From Eubacteriales bacterium (GTDB lineage: Bacteria > Bacillota > Clostridia > Peptostreptococcales > Anaerovoracaceae), in NCBI GenBank assembly GCA_029009055.1, contig JAQXJR010000034.1:1-51646 (forward strand): DNA of 51,646 nucleotides. Reading direction: 5' to 3'. A program made the position numbers and the translations under genes. Under the pieces are notes generated by a model. That model saw only the letters and a program-made list of their open reading frames with translations. It searched no databases and was not told the origin of the DNA. Numbering within the stretch: position 1 is the first letter of the stretch; each line of letters opens with the position of its first letter. This document shows positions 18,416-26,916 of the stretch, in pieces.

Positions 18416-19744
18416 TTACTGTTTGCTGACCATGATCTCAGCCGTGAAGACGCCGCCTTCCCGGGAGAAATGCGCCACACCGCCGTAGCGCTTAACTATG
18501 CTGGATATGGAATTTACGCCGATTCCTCTGCCCGGGTGGTTGTGGGAGAGTATATGTCCGGCCGCGTCCTTAGGAGCAGCCTCGTTCGAAGGATTGGAAA
18601 CAGACATGACGAAAATGCTGTCAGTCTGCATACGGCCCTTAACGCTGATGTATGGCTCGTCTGGCCGCTCGCGCACGCAGGCGTCCATGGCGTTTTTCAA
18701 GAGATTTCCGAGCAGGATCGTTACGTCCATAGGCTTCATGAAGAAGTCCTGAGGCATGGAGAAATTCACATTCATCTTAATGCCTTGCTCCGAGGCCTCT
18801 ATGATATAGTGCTGCAGCATGTAATTCGCCGCCGGGTTCTCACAAACTCGGAGAGGCTCCTGCAGACGGCTTTGCTCCATTATCCCATCTATATAATCCA
18901 TAATCTCTTCATTACCGGCTTCCTCAGCATAACCATAAATCGCGTTCATGTGATGACGCAGGTCGTGCCGCAGAACCCTGGCCCTCTCCAGCGTATCCCG
19001 CATGGAATTGTACTGGGCCAGTTCCAGGCTTTGCTCGTAGGACTCTTCGGACAGCCTCAGATTCTTCTCCTGCTCACGCATCAGCATAACGATCAGGTGG
19101 TATATTATGAGGGCGCCGATGTCCGTGGCCAGTTTCACGATCCAGTAGGAATATGTCATGCACCTATAGAGGGCGGGCTCGGCGTCGCCGTAGAACCACA
19201 CGACCCAGAAGACAGTGAACGTCGCCGGCACCAAGCAAAGATATAACCACATGCGCCTCTCCGAGTCGCTGGTCTTAAGCTCGGCGAGCGGTTTGAAGAG
19301 GAGGTAATACAGAATCGGCAGGCAGACGCACTCCACCGCCAGCACGCATACGGCATACGTCCAGTTATACCGCATGAGCGCCATCTCCCTACTGAACCTG
19401 CTTTCTATGAATTTTCCCATTATGACGAAATAATTCGAGAAATTCGACAAGGCTATAAGGAAGAACAGGACCTTCCCCGCCGGCTCCTTAATCATCAGCA
19501 AAAGGAACCCGAGGTATACCGCTCCGCGCAGGAAGTCGCTCCATACGTACATGGATCTCGGGAAAAATTCTATGCCAGCGTTGAGCAGCACCTGGACCGC
19601 GCAGAGAACGATTGCCGCCGGGATCATGGTTTTCATGGAGTAGCGGAAGTCGTCGCGGAATGTGTATGCTGCCAGCAAGACGCATGGGACCGTCACGACT
19701 ATCCCGTACAATATGATTTCCCATGTATTGAATGTGCTGCTCAT
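18416..19744 (-). CDS. GHKL sensor histidine kinase (AgrC-like), orphan
   Basis: A 442-residue membrane sensor kinase. ATG 19744 (MSSTFNTWEIILYG) is chosen because GAGAGGAG lies nine bases upstream. Six or seven hydrophobic segments fill residues 1-215, followed by a short coiled coil and the phosphoacceptor helix VLRH260DLRHHMNAIYG. The GHKL ATPase domain follows, with N box GNLLKNAMDAC, G box GRGIGVNSI and the end FSREGGVFTAEIMV. This is the peptide-quorum or stress-sensor class, whose usual partner is a LytTR response regulator. None is in the window, nor is an AgrD-like peptide, so signal and target are unknown. It diverges from the membrane protein/peptidase pair at 20767. Confidence 0.9.
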   Translation of the reverse strand: MSSTFNTWEIILYGIVVTVPCVLLAAYTFRDDFRYSMKTMIPAAIVLCAVQVLLNAGIEFFPRSMYVWSDFLRGAVYLGFLLLMIKEPAGKVLFFLIALSNFSNYFVIMGKFIESRFSREMALMRYNWTYAVCVLAVECVCLPILYYLLFKPLAELKTSDSERRMWLYLCLVPATFTVFWVVWFYGDAEPALYRCMTYSYWIVKLATDIGALIIYHLIVMLMREQEKNLRLSEESYEQSLELAQYNSMRDTLERARVLRHDLRHHMNAIYGYAEEAGNEEIMDYIDGIMEQSRLQEPLRVCENPAANYMLQHYIIEASEQGIKMNVNFSMPQDFFMKPMDVTILLGNLLKNAMDACVRERPDEPYISVKGRMQTDSIFVMSVSNPSNEAAPKDAAGHILSHNHPGRGIGVNSISSIVKRYGGVAHFSREGGVFTAEIMVSKQ

Positions 19745-20089
19745 GCCTGCTCCTCTCGACTTCCCCGCGTCTTCCACGCCCCGAACCCCGCACGGCGGCG
19801 CGTGTTTGGGGCGCGTGTTTGGCGGCGCGCGTTTGGGGAAATTCAGAATACTCTTCCTTTATGCACAGATTAATGCTTATTTATAAAAATTCTACCATAG
19901 TTAAATCTAAAATTGTATTACCGTCCGCGCCAGAATGTAGAAAGGGCAATGGGCCCGCCGGGCGCCAGCCCGGCAGCACATCTCCAACTTAGATCCGCCG
20001 GCACGCGAAGCTGCCGGCGTTCATCAAAACCGTAGGCACCGCTTGCTGATGAGGCCTTGGGATCATTGCGTGCGTCGGGACTTCAATTT

Positions 20090-20351
20090 TCCCAATTTGG
20101 GATTTTTCAGCCGATTCGCCGGGAATATTTCCCAATAAAAGCTGGAAGCCGGCGCGCATGACGGCTTTGCTGGGCAAAATGCACTTCGTAAAAGAACAAT
20201 CCGGTGCGCATACGGCTGATATAGCTGGCTCTAAACATGAAAATGCGCATATTAAAAGGCAAGGTTTACTGGATCATCGGCTGGCAGAGCCTCGACGATC
20301 GGATTTCGGGAATTTCTTCTGCGGTTTCGTAGATATTATCCCAAATTGGGA
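20090..20351. promoter_or_regulatory. Cluster of GGGA-type palindromes, candidate operators
   Basis: TCCCAATTTGGGA (20090-20102), GGGAATATTTCCC (20121-20133) and TCCCAAATTGGGA (20339-20351) are perfect or near-perfect palindromes. The first two start 31 bases apart, close to three helical turns. They lie between the divergent sensor kinase and the membrane protein gene. The regulator is unknown. Confidence 0.35.
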
Positions 20352-20500
20352 ACCAGTAGCTAGGCGCACCGAATAATGTCCCAAACGGCCCTCGCGGCGG
20401 AAATTGCGGTTGAATCCGTCATATTTATGGATAAAATATAAGTATAGATGGGCGCACCCATAATTAAAATGAAATAAAGAGAGTTTACCTCCTTTCGACG

Positions 20501-20543
20501 AGCACCTTGCACCGTGAAACCCAGCGGCGGCAAGGTGCTTTTT
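20501..20543 (+). terminator. Terminator or attenuator hairpin
   Basis: A perfect 10-bp stem, AGCACCTTGC with GCAAGGTGCT, encloses a 19-base loop and is followed by TTTTT. No gene ends just before it, so it may end a short leader or small RNA, or attenuate transcription toward the gene at 20767. Confidence 0.6.
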
Positions 20544-20766
20544 ACTTGGACCGTGGCGGGCGCCGAAGACCTGGAGGGCGGAACGGTTGCCGGCCGGCGC
20601 CAGGTGTTCGGTCGGACGGACCCCGGAAACCCAGCGGGCTGCCAGCATTCCGGCGCCGGGTGCTGGGCCAGGCCGCAGGGGGATTTTCGCATATTGGGGC
20701 GCCGGGAGCCGGGTGGTGATGATATAATGTAGGTAATTATTCACTGAGGCCGGCGGAGTTTGAATC

Positions 20767-22242
20767 ATGGATGAAAATATTGAAAAAAATGATGATATAG
20801 GCAGGATGGACGAGACGGACGTGAGCCCGGCGCGGCAGGACAGAGTCGAAAGCGCGGAAGATTTTTGCTATATGCATCTGCTGTTTCCGGGCTATGACGA
20901 CCAGGGCTGGGAGAGGCATGAATTCACCTACGGGAGTGACGTGGGCGGTTTTCAGGCCAGGGTGCGCGAGACCATGCGCCAGAGGATGAAGGCGGAGTGC
21001 GGCGACCCCTTCCTAACCGACGATAAGGACGGCATCACCAGATATAATTACGGCGCGCTGACTGTGCGCATGATCGATTACGAGACGGGCGGCGAGGCTT
21101 GCAATTTCAGGGGTTGGCTGTCCCTGGCCGTGCACCGGAAGACGCGCTACTGCATTATGGAGTGCTACATTGAAAACCCTCCTGTGGAGCCTGAGGCGGT
21201 CCTGGAGCAGTATAGCGACAACCAGCTGACATTTTCGTTCGGAGATGCTGAAGGCGCGGCGAGCCCAGATGACACTGGCGCGTGCGCCGAGGCTGATAGC
21301 AAAGCCGCTCCTGGGAGCTTTGCCCGGGCGGCGGGCCCGGACGGCCGGGCGGAGCCGGAAGGTGCCGGAAGCCCGGAGGGACCTGCAGATGGACCTTTTG
21401 CTGTGGGGAAGAAATACACAGATGAAGAAGTTATGGCCGGCCTCGGGATCACACCTTGCGGGACGAAGAGGAGCATGGTATTCATCCCGGACCCGGTGGA
21501 CGACGAGCAGATAATCCGCGTGCTCGCGAACGAGAGCATCCCGATGGGGCGGATCGGCGGCGACTTCCAGGCCATGCTCTACAATAACATAGCCCAGTAC
21601 GATACGGCGAGGGTATACATATCCAGCGCCACGATGATAGAATGCTGCTCGCCTCTGATCGCAAGGCTCATGACCGGCGACCCTGTGGCGTACCAGTGCT
21701 CGGAGCTTTTCTTCGTGGAGATACTGATGCTCCAGGACGCGGGCTCCATGCACATCCACCAGCGGATCATGGACCTGATGAACAGGCAGTCGCGCGACGC
21801 CGATCTAGACCTGTCCGATAAGGAGCTGGAGGAGCTGAATTACGAACTGATCATGATGTCGAGTTTCTCGAATTTCAGCCAGTTCCACTTCCCGACCGTC
21901 CGCCTCAGCGCCCAGAAGATCTCGGAAGCATTCGGAATCCAGGACATCCGCGGCCGGCTGAACACGAATAAGGCGATTCTGGAGGAAATCATAGAGACGG
22001 ACGACGCCCGCAGCCAGGCGGAGCAGGAGAAGATCCGCAACCGTTTCCTCGGCTGGCTGACAGTGCTCTCATCTGTTTCCGCCATCATGGACCTCTTCTC
22101 GGGACTGACCGGCGGCCGGGAGTCCCTAATCGTCACGCTCATCGTGCTCGCGGTAGCGGCGGTCTCCGGCGGGGCGTATTTGCTATATAATAGAAGTTAT
22201 AAGAAGCGGAAGGAGGCTGAGAAACTTGGAAAGAAAGTGTGA
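20767..22242 (+). CDS. Unrecognised protein with two C-terminal membrane helices
   Basis: A 491-residue protein I cannot assign. The acidic N-terminus has no signal peptide. Residues about 30-158 form an alpha/beta region; a Gly/Ala/Pro/Asp-rich low-complexity linker covers about 159-211; a second mixed region (FAVGKKYTDEEVMAGLGITPCGTKRSMVFIPDPVDDEQIIRVLA) follows. A helical, charged stretch (DLDLSDKELEELNYELIMM...) leads to two membrane helices at about 428-446 and 454-474 and a Lys-rich end. This resembles CorA-type architecture, but the GMN motif is absent. It overlaps the C39-like peptidase by 17 bases, so the two products probably work together. Start ATG has a weak GGCGGAG site. Confidence 0.7.
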   Translation: MDENIEKNDDIGRMDETDVSPARQDRVESAEDFCYMHLLFPGYDDQGWERHEFTYGSDVGGFQARVRETMRQRMKAECGDPFLTDDKDGITRYNYGALTVRMIDYETGGEACNFRGWLSLAVHRKTRYCIMECYIENPPVEPEAVLEQYSDNQLTFSFGDAEGAASPDDTGACAEADSKAAPGSFARAAGPDGRAEPEGAGSPEGPADGPFAVGKKYTDEEVMAGLGITPCGTKRSMVFIPDPVDDEQIIRVLANESIPMGRIGGDFQAMLYNNIAQYDTARVYISSATMIECCSPLIARLMTGDPVAYQCSELFFVEILMLQDAGSMHIHQRIMDLMNRQSRDADLDLSDKELEELNYELIMMSSFSNFSQFHFPTVRLSAQKISEAFGIQDIRGRLNTNKAILEEIIETDDARSQAEQEKIRNRFLGWLTVLSSVSAIMDLFSGLTGGRESLIVTLIVLAVAAVSGGAYLLYNRSYKKRKEAEKLGKKV

Positions 22243-22921
22243 GTTTTTCGAGGCGGCGCCATGGCGGCAGCTTTTCTCAGTCAGTAAAGTCCCCCCGGTG
22301 CTTTATCCTCAGGAGGCTGACTGGACCTGTTCTGTGGCCTGCGTCAGAACCATCCTATCAGGAATACTGGGCGGCCCGCAGGGTGTCCCGGGCGAAGCGG
22401 AGATAGTGGCCCGCTTCGGGCTGAAACCGGGGCCGCACTTCTCGGCTGAGATCCGGGACCTGGGGCTTCTGGAGCCGGGCGGAGCCGGGCGAACGGGCGG
22501 AGCCCAGGACGCGGGAGCCGGGCGAGCCGGCGGGCCCCAGGGCGCCGGGGCCGGTGAGCCGGGCGGAAGGCCGGAGGCCGGAAGCGCGGGCGGGCTTTGC
22601 CCTGGAATATCGGACGTGATTTACGGCGCGGATGAGAACCTAGGCGAGCTTAAGACGATTCCGGACATGTGCGATTACATGCGCGCGGGCTACTACGTGA
22701 TGCTGGAGAGCATGATAAATTATTCCCATTGGATGGTCATGCTGGGTTACTTCAGTCTCGGCGGGAGCGGCGATCCGGAGGATGGCCGCATCCTCTTCTA
22801 CGACACTTACTATGACCGGGTCAGGCTGGAGATAGCTGACGAGTTCGCCGGCATGTGGGAGGATCCGGAGGCCGACGTTAACGGCATCCGGCACGATTTT
22901 ATTTGTGTTAAGGGTAAATAA
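22226..22921 (+). CDS. C39-like papain-fold cysteine peptidase
   Basis: A 231-residue protein with the catalytic pattern of C39-like peptidases: C35 in ADWTCSVACVRTIL, H168 in NYSHWMVMLGYF and D193 in ILFYDTYYDRV. The start is TTG at 22226, nine bases after GGAGG; no ATG or GTG fits. No signal peptide or ABC-transporter domain is attached, so it is cytoplasmic or works with its membrane-bound partner upstream. Residues about 84-125 are an inserted Gly/Ala/Arg/Pro-rich run (GC-rich DNA) between the Cys and His regions, much like the linker in the partner protein. No leader-peptide substrate gene is visible nearby. Peptidase activity is inferred from the triad only. Confidence 0.7.
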   Translation: MERKCEFFEAAPWRQLFSVSKVPPVLYPQEADWTCSVACVRTILSGILGGPQGVPGEAEIVARFGLKPGPHFSAEIRDLGLLEPGGAGRTGGAQDAGAGRAGGPQGAGAGEPGGRPEAGSAGGLCPGISDVIYGADENLGELKTIPDMCDYMRAGYYVMLESMINYSHWMVMLGYFSLGGSGDPEDGRILFYDTYYDRVRLEIADEFAGMWEDPEADVNGIRHDFICVKGK

Positions 22922-23056
22922 TTTGGGCCGGGACGTGCTTTATCGATTTAATGCGTTAAATTGCAGTGTGCGCCTGCCATTTCAGGATGAATTAATAATA
23001 TTTCGCTTTGCTGAAGCCTGTATACCGGGCGCTAATAGAATAGAGGGGGTATAAAA

Positions 23057-23533
23057 ATGTTCAGACCTATGAGGAGGGGCCCGCAGGCTCTGACTGATGA
23101 TGAAATAAAGGAATTATTAACGACAGCGACGCGCGGGGTCCTGTCCGTCCAGGGCGACGACGGCTATCCGTACGGCTTTCCGATCAATCATTATTACGAC
23201 GCTGAGGCTGGCCGCATTTACTTCCACGGAGCGAATTTCGGCCACCGGGTCGATGCCATAAAGCGCGATCCGAAGGTGTCGTTCTGCGTGTTTGGCGAGG
23301 ATGAGCCGGCTGATGACGGCTGGTCGTATTTCGTGAAGAGTGTGATAGTGTTCGGCCGAGCGGAGCTGATAGAGGACGAGGCGGAGACGGAGAGAGTGAG
23401 CCGGCTGCTCTGCTCGAAGTTCCCATGCCCTCACGAGTATGCGGACGGTGAAGTAGCAAAGGACCTCCATCGCACTCTCTGCTTCGCGCTAAATATCGAG
23501 AGCGTGACCGGGAAGCGGGTTCACGAATCCTAA
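23057..23533 (+). CDS. Pyridoxamine-5'-phosphate-oxidase-like flavin protein (NimA type)
   Basis: A 158-residue FMN-binding split-barrel protein. It shows LLTTATRGVLSVQGDDGYPYGFPINHYYDAEAGRIYFHGANFGHRVDAIKRDPKVSFCVFGED, typical of the group that includes the 5-nitroimidazole reductase NimA. A GGGGGT ribosome site precedes ATG 23057. Such enzymes reduce small molecules or act as heme or flavin reductases; the substrate is unknown. It is a single gene ending in an intrinsic terminator. Confidence 0.88.
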   Translation: MFRPMRRGPQALTDDEIKELLTTATRGVLSVQGDDGYPYGFPINHYYDAEAGRIYFHGANFGHRVDAIKRDPKVSFCVFGEDEPADDGWSYFVKSVIVFGRAELIEDEAETERVSRLLCSKFPCPHEYADGEVAKDLHRTLCFALNIESVTGKRVHES

Positions 23534-23546
23534 ATCTACTATATGA

Positions 23547-23582
23547 AGAGAGTGGCGCCCGCCGCTCTCTTTCTTTATATTC
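23547..23582 (+). terminator. Terminator after the split-barrel gene (copy 1 of a pair)
   Basis: AGAGAGTGGC pairs with GCCGCTCTCT around a GCCC loop, followed by a T-rich tail. Almost the same 33-base sequence occurs at 26079-26114. Confidence 0.85.
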
Positions 23583-23649
23583 TTAATTTTCACGGAAGTG
23601 GAACCTGGCGGGTTTACTTTGCTCGGAAAATATCATAAAATCCAGGTAT

Positions 23650-23835
23650 AGTTATATCGTTCGAGTGTCGGCATCGGTTATGCCGGCCTAGAGGGAAGCG
23701 GGTGAGAATCCCGCTCAGACGAGCTACTGTGTTAGAGTGGCGGGCCCAGATGCCATTACGCTAAGGCGCGAGAAGGCGGGCCGGCCGGGACTCTTCAGAC
23801 AGGAAACCTGCTCGGGCGATCCGATGATCTCTCTA
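23650..23835 (+). promoter_or_regulatory. Cobalamin riboswitch aptamer
   Basis: The sequence carries the cobalamin-aptamer landmarks in order. These are AGAGGGAAGC-GGGTGAGAATCCCGC (P3/P4 core with the GGTGAAAATCC-like stretch), GAGCTACTGTG (CCACTGTG box), GATGCCATTACGC, GCGAGAAGGCGGG (CGGGAAGGC box), and CAGACAGGAAACCTGCTCGG (AGTCAGGAGACCTGCC box). The downstream gene starts at 24064. Boundaries are approximate. Confidence 0.9.
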
Positions 23836-23959
23836 CTCGTCATTAGAGGATGTCTAAGGACATACGATCTCATAGACCGGCCCGAAGGGGCATGAGCGGC
23901 TTCGCTTTCCTAGATAGAGCGGGCGAGCTTTCGGAGCGGGCTATGGGAAGACTTCAGGA

Positions 23960-23982
23960 CGCGGCAGAGATGCCGCGTTTTT
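23960..23982 (+). terminator. Riboswitch-linked terminator
   Basis: CGCGGCA-GAGA-TGCCGCG followed by TTTTTATTTTT lies about 125 bases after the aptamer and 80 bases before the coding sequence. That placement fits cobalamin-controlled transcription attenuation. The intervening segment can fold and may be the antiterminator. Confidence 0.85.
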
Positions 23983-24063
23983 ATTTTTATACGGCTGGCG
24001 GGGAGGCTCGGTCATAACTGGTTGGTTATTGGTTTTATTCAATGTTGAGAACAGGAGGAAATA

Positions 24064-25962
24064 ATGATCAATATTTTGAAGAAAACCGCTGTCCTCGCGC
24101 TGTCAGCTACGATGGTCTTCAGCATGGGCCTGGTTTCCTTCGCGGATGACACTCAGGCAGATGACACGTCTGCCGCCGCGGCTTCGGAAAACGTTAACAC
24201 AGGCGGATATCCTTACGGCGTTTATGTACCGAATGGCTTCACATTCTCGAGAACTGACGGTAAAGCCAGCAGGAATAGCATTTCCTGCGCTAAGGTACAT
24301 ATCACTAACGGCATATTCGCTGACATCACTATCAGCAGCAACTCATATACTCACGCTACAGTCGACGATATAGAGTATCCTGCCGTTATCGATTCTGAGG
24401 CTAAGACATCCACGTTCAGGATCCCGGTAAAGCTGAATGAGGACTATAATTTCTCAGTCTATTCCACTAAGATGAACACGGATATCCACTACACCATCAA
24501 TATCAGCCTGGATAAGGATAACCTGACCGCGGCTGAGAGGAAGCCTCTGCAGGACGGATATTACACGACATCCGTAAACACTAATAAGCAGTCTTTCGGC
24601 TATAAGACGCTGAAGGACGGCAGCACTCAGTACGGATACAGCTATCCTTCCAATAACTACAGCCTTCCTGTAACCATTCAGGTTAAGGACGGTAAGATCG
24701 CTAAGGTCGCTTATCCTAAGGACGTTAAGGAGCTGGTATTAAACACTACATCCGATATAAACTATCTGATGTGGGCTATGGACGGTCATAACGTGACCGA
24801 CTACAGCTATGACTATCTGAATGGTGACAACGGAAGCTACGGCACTTACCACACAGGCGCTCCTAAGAACGGAACAGGCATGAGTGAGCAGATCGTAGCA
24901 AATAACGGTATCAATGGTGTCGACTCAGTCACAGGCGCCACGGTAACATCCAGGGCTATCATAGACAGCGTGGATCAGAGCCTGGATAAGGCAGAAGCAG
25001 GCCAGAAGGACGAGACAGAGCCTAACTTCCCGACAGAAGATACTTCAGCTGACGTGATCCCTGCTGATGGTTATTACACAGCCCAGACTTCAGATGAGAT
25101 CGGTTTCGACATGAGCGACACTAAGGACATGCTGCTTAAGGTCGAGAATGGTAAGATCACGGCTGAGCTCATGTACATAGAGCAGCGCCAGGCTTCATAT
25201 CCTAACATCTATCCGGGAACAGAGAAGGACGCTCTGGCTGCCGGCGAGGATGCTTGGTTCGTTCCTACTGACTATGATTATGGTCATAGAAGCTCTAAGG
25301 GTGCGGTTATGCCTGGCTCCATCTATAAGGACGTTCCAATTAAGTCCCTGGATAAGCCGCTTAATTTCGTAATGCTTTCCAAGTCATCCGGAAACTGGTT
25401 CAACAGAGTATTCTCTATAAAGTCCGCTGACATTAAGAAGATCAGCGAGGAGAGAGCGGCTATGCTTAAGGCTGAGGCTGCTTTCGAGGAAGTACTCGTT
25501 AAGTCCGACGCTACTGCTGACGAGATCAATAAAGCAAAGCAGGATTATATTAAGGCCATCCAGGCTGACTCTGAGGCGACTGAGAAGGCTGCTAACGAGG
25601 CTATAGCTAAGGCTAACGCAGAGGCTGAAGCAGCTAAGAAGGAAGCTCAGGCTTCTAAGAACGCTCTCGACGCTAATAAGATCAAGGCCGCTAAGGTGAC
25701 AGGCGTTAAGGCTAAGGCCGCGAGGAAGCAGGCTAAGGTTTCCTGGAAGTCCCTCGGCTCCGGCTATTCTTACCAGGTATACGTAAGCACTAAGGCTAAG
25801 AAGAGCTTTAAGAAGAAAGCTACGACCACAGCTAAGAAGGCCACAGTTAAGAAGCTTAAGTCTAAGAAGACATACTACGTGAAGGTTCGCGCATTTAAGA
25901 AGGTCGCGGGTAAGAACGTATACACAGGCTACAGTAAGGTCGTAAAGGTTAAGGTTAAATAA
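24064..25962 (+). CDS. Secreted flavoprotein with FMN-binding and NEAT-like domains
   Basis: A 632-residue extracellular protein. Signal peptide 1-27 is followed by: a beta-rich domain (about 48-150); an FMN-binding domain (about 160-310) with D287SVTGAT293, matching the flavinylation motif Dxx(S/T)GAT in which ApbE attaches FMN to the last Thr; a second beta domain related to the first (about 335-455, ending KSLDKPLNFVMLSKSSGNWFNRVF); an Ala/Lys/Glu coiled coil (460-545); and a Lys-rich FN3-like domain (550-632) that probably binds the wall. The beta domains resemble the NEAT-like domains of surface iron/heme proteins. It sits behind a cobalamin riboswitch. Inferred role: surface redox handling or capture of corrinoid or related tetrapyrrole. 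AGGAGG precedes the ATG. Confidence 0.8.
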   Translation: MINILKKTAVLALSATMVFSMGLVSFADDTQADDTSAAAASENVNTGGYPYGVYVPNGFTFSRTDGKASRNSISCAKVHITNGIFADITISSNSYTHATVDDIEYPAVIDSEAKTSTFRIPVKLNEDYNFSVYSTKMNTDIHYTINISLDKDNLTAAERKPLQDGYYTTSVNTNKQSFGYKTLKDGSTQYGYSYPSNNYSLPVTIQVKDGKIAKVAYPKDVKELVLNTTSDINYLMWAMDGHNVTDYSYDYLNGDNGSYGTYHTGAPKNGTGMSEQIVANNGINGVDSVTGATVTSRAIIDSVDQSLDKAEAGQKDETEPNFPTEDTSADVIPADGYYTAQTSDEIGFDMSDTKDMLLKVENGKITAELMYIEQRQASYPNIYPGTEKDALAAGEDAWFVPTDYDYGHRSSKGAVMPGSIYKDVPIKSLDKPLNFVMLSKSSGNWFNRVFSIKSADIKKISEERAAMLKAEAAFEEVLVKSDATADEINKAKQDYIKAIQADSEATEKAANEAIAKANAEAEAAKKEAQASKNALDANKIKAAKVTGVKAKAARKQAKVSWKSLGSGYSYQVYVSTKAKKSFKKKATTTAKKATVKKLKSKKTYYVKVRAFKKVAGKNVYTGYSKVVKVKVK

Positions 25963-26084
25963 CACCCCAGTAAATTCGCGGCGACATAACTCCCCGAGCA
26001 AAGCCATATCGGCGATTAACTCTCCGAGCGCCGCGTAAAACATATCGACCGGTACGATACGATCGTAATATCATCCTTATATGA

Positions 26085-26114
26085 AGAGAGTGGCGCCCGC
26101 CACTCTCTTTCTTA
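26085..26114 (+). terminator. Terminator (copy 2 of a pair)
   Basis: AGAGAGTGGC-GCCC-GCCACTCTCT followed by TTCTTATTAT. It matches the 23547 terminator, including flanking bases, apart from one stem base. Confidence 0.85.
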
Positions 26115-26274
26115 TTATATATGTAGGGCGCCTCATCCCAGTGATACCAACGCTTTGAGGCGTCCTATTTTACTGCCATCCTGCCGAGCGCCGCGCCGCT
26201 TGCCTGGCACCTCATCATTTGCGGCGCCGTCCCATCATTTGCCGGTGCCTTGGTATTATCATTGATGTCTATGG

Positions 26275-26360
26275 CGGATTTGCAAAATTTCTGGCATTCG
26301 GGGCATTAATTTGCTAAATTAGCAAAAAATTTCAGTTTCTGCGTTCAGATTGCAAATCCG
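26275..26360. repeat. Symmetric dyad repeat, copy 2
   Basis: Outer arms CGGATTTGCAA (26275-26285) and TTGCAAATCCG (26350-26360) are perfect complements and share the centre of the inner palindrome TTTGCTAAATTAGCAAA (26310-26326). The layout equals copy 1 near mutM. Confidence 0.65.
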
Positions 26361-26577
26361 ATCATTTATGGCATGCCATCCTCAGAAGAACAATTCCGCC
26401 CGAAGGCGTCTAAATTTGAAAACTGATATACAGGCATTGAAAAGCGTAATTTCAAAAATAGTCAGAATATTCATCTGAGGCGGAATCGAGGGCACTGGTT
26501 CGAGATGTGTTCAATACCTCACATTCGACTAGCAGCTCGGCTTGAATTGTTTTTGTACCAGCACATTCAAATTTCCA

Positions 26578-26655
26578 TTTGCAAATGAACCGAGAAAAAG
26601 CGATTTTTTTGCTAAATTTGCAAACCAGCGCCCTTGATCCGCTATTTTTTTCCAA
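26578..26655. repeat. Symmetric dyad repeat, copy 3 (degraded)
   Basis: The inner palindrome TTTGCTAAATTTGCAAA (26608-26624) is intact. The left arm ATTTGCAAAT is present about 33 bases away; the right arm is reduced to TTTTTCCAATCC. Confidence 0.45.
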
Positions 26656-26916
26656 TCCTGATTGTTCGATTCTGCCGGCAGCGTAGATGCCGCCTCCTCT
26701 CTTACCAATTCAATCGTTCGATCCCGCCGTCGTCTCAGGCGGCCGAATCCGGCTCATTTCAGGCTTCTACCGGCGCCTTCCAGTTCACACGCCTCATTAT
26801 TTAGGGTAAAATAAAATAAATTCAGGATGCGTGCCTGGAGCGAAGGGCGCCGGCAGACCCAAAGCTCCAAGGCTTTTAATACTAAGGCTTTCAACATATA
26901 AGAAAGGAAGATATAT

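Larger units (their letters stand above)
19745..20766. other. Long divergent intergenic region with palindromes
   Basis: About 1 kb without a credible gene. It holds three direct copies of GGCGCGTGTTTGG (19797-19838), three GGGAA/TTCCC palindromes (20090-20102, 20121-20133, 20339-20351), an AGCAAAGC octamer (20164-20171, complement) and a terminator-like hairpin at 20501-20543. Base composition swings sharply from GC-rich to AT-rich. Promoters for both flanking genes must lie here. Confidence 0.5.
25963..26916. other. Long spacer before gldA with terminators and dyad repeats
   Basis: Nearly 1 kb with no credible gene. It contains AGCAAAGC (25997-26004), a terminator (26085-26114), a second possible terminator (GGGCGCCTCA with TGAGGCGTCC, about 26127-26162), the dyad repeat at 26275-26360, a degraded copy near 26578-26655, and the gldA ribosome site AGAAAGGAAG. 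Confidence 0.5.

Noticed and set aside
20274..20768. Minus-strand 164-residue frame preceded by an AAAGGAGG-like stretch
   Set aside because: No start codon sits at proper distance from that stretch, composition is low-complexity Arg/Pro, and the region holds terminator and palindromes; it looks like chance.
20767..22242. CorA magnesium transporter
   Set aside because: Two C-terminal helices are right but the GMN motif and typical CorA N-domain are missing.
22226..22921. Lantibiotic ABC transporter/peptidase
   Set aside because: Only the C39-like fold triad is present; no transmembrane or ATPase domain and no precursor peptide gene is nearby.
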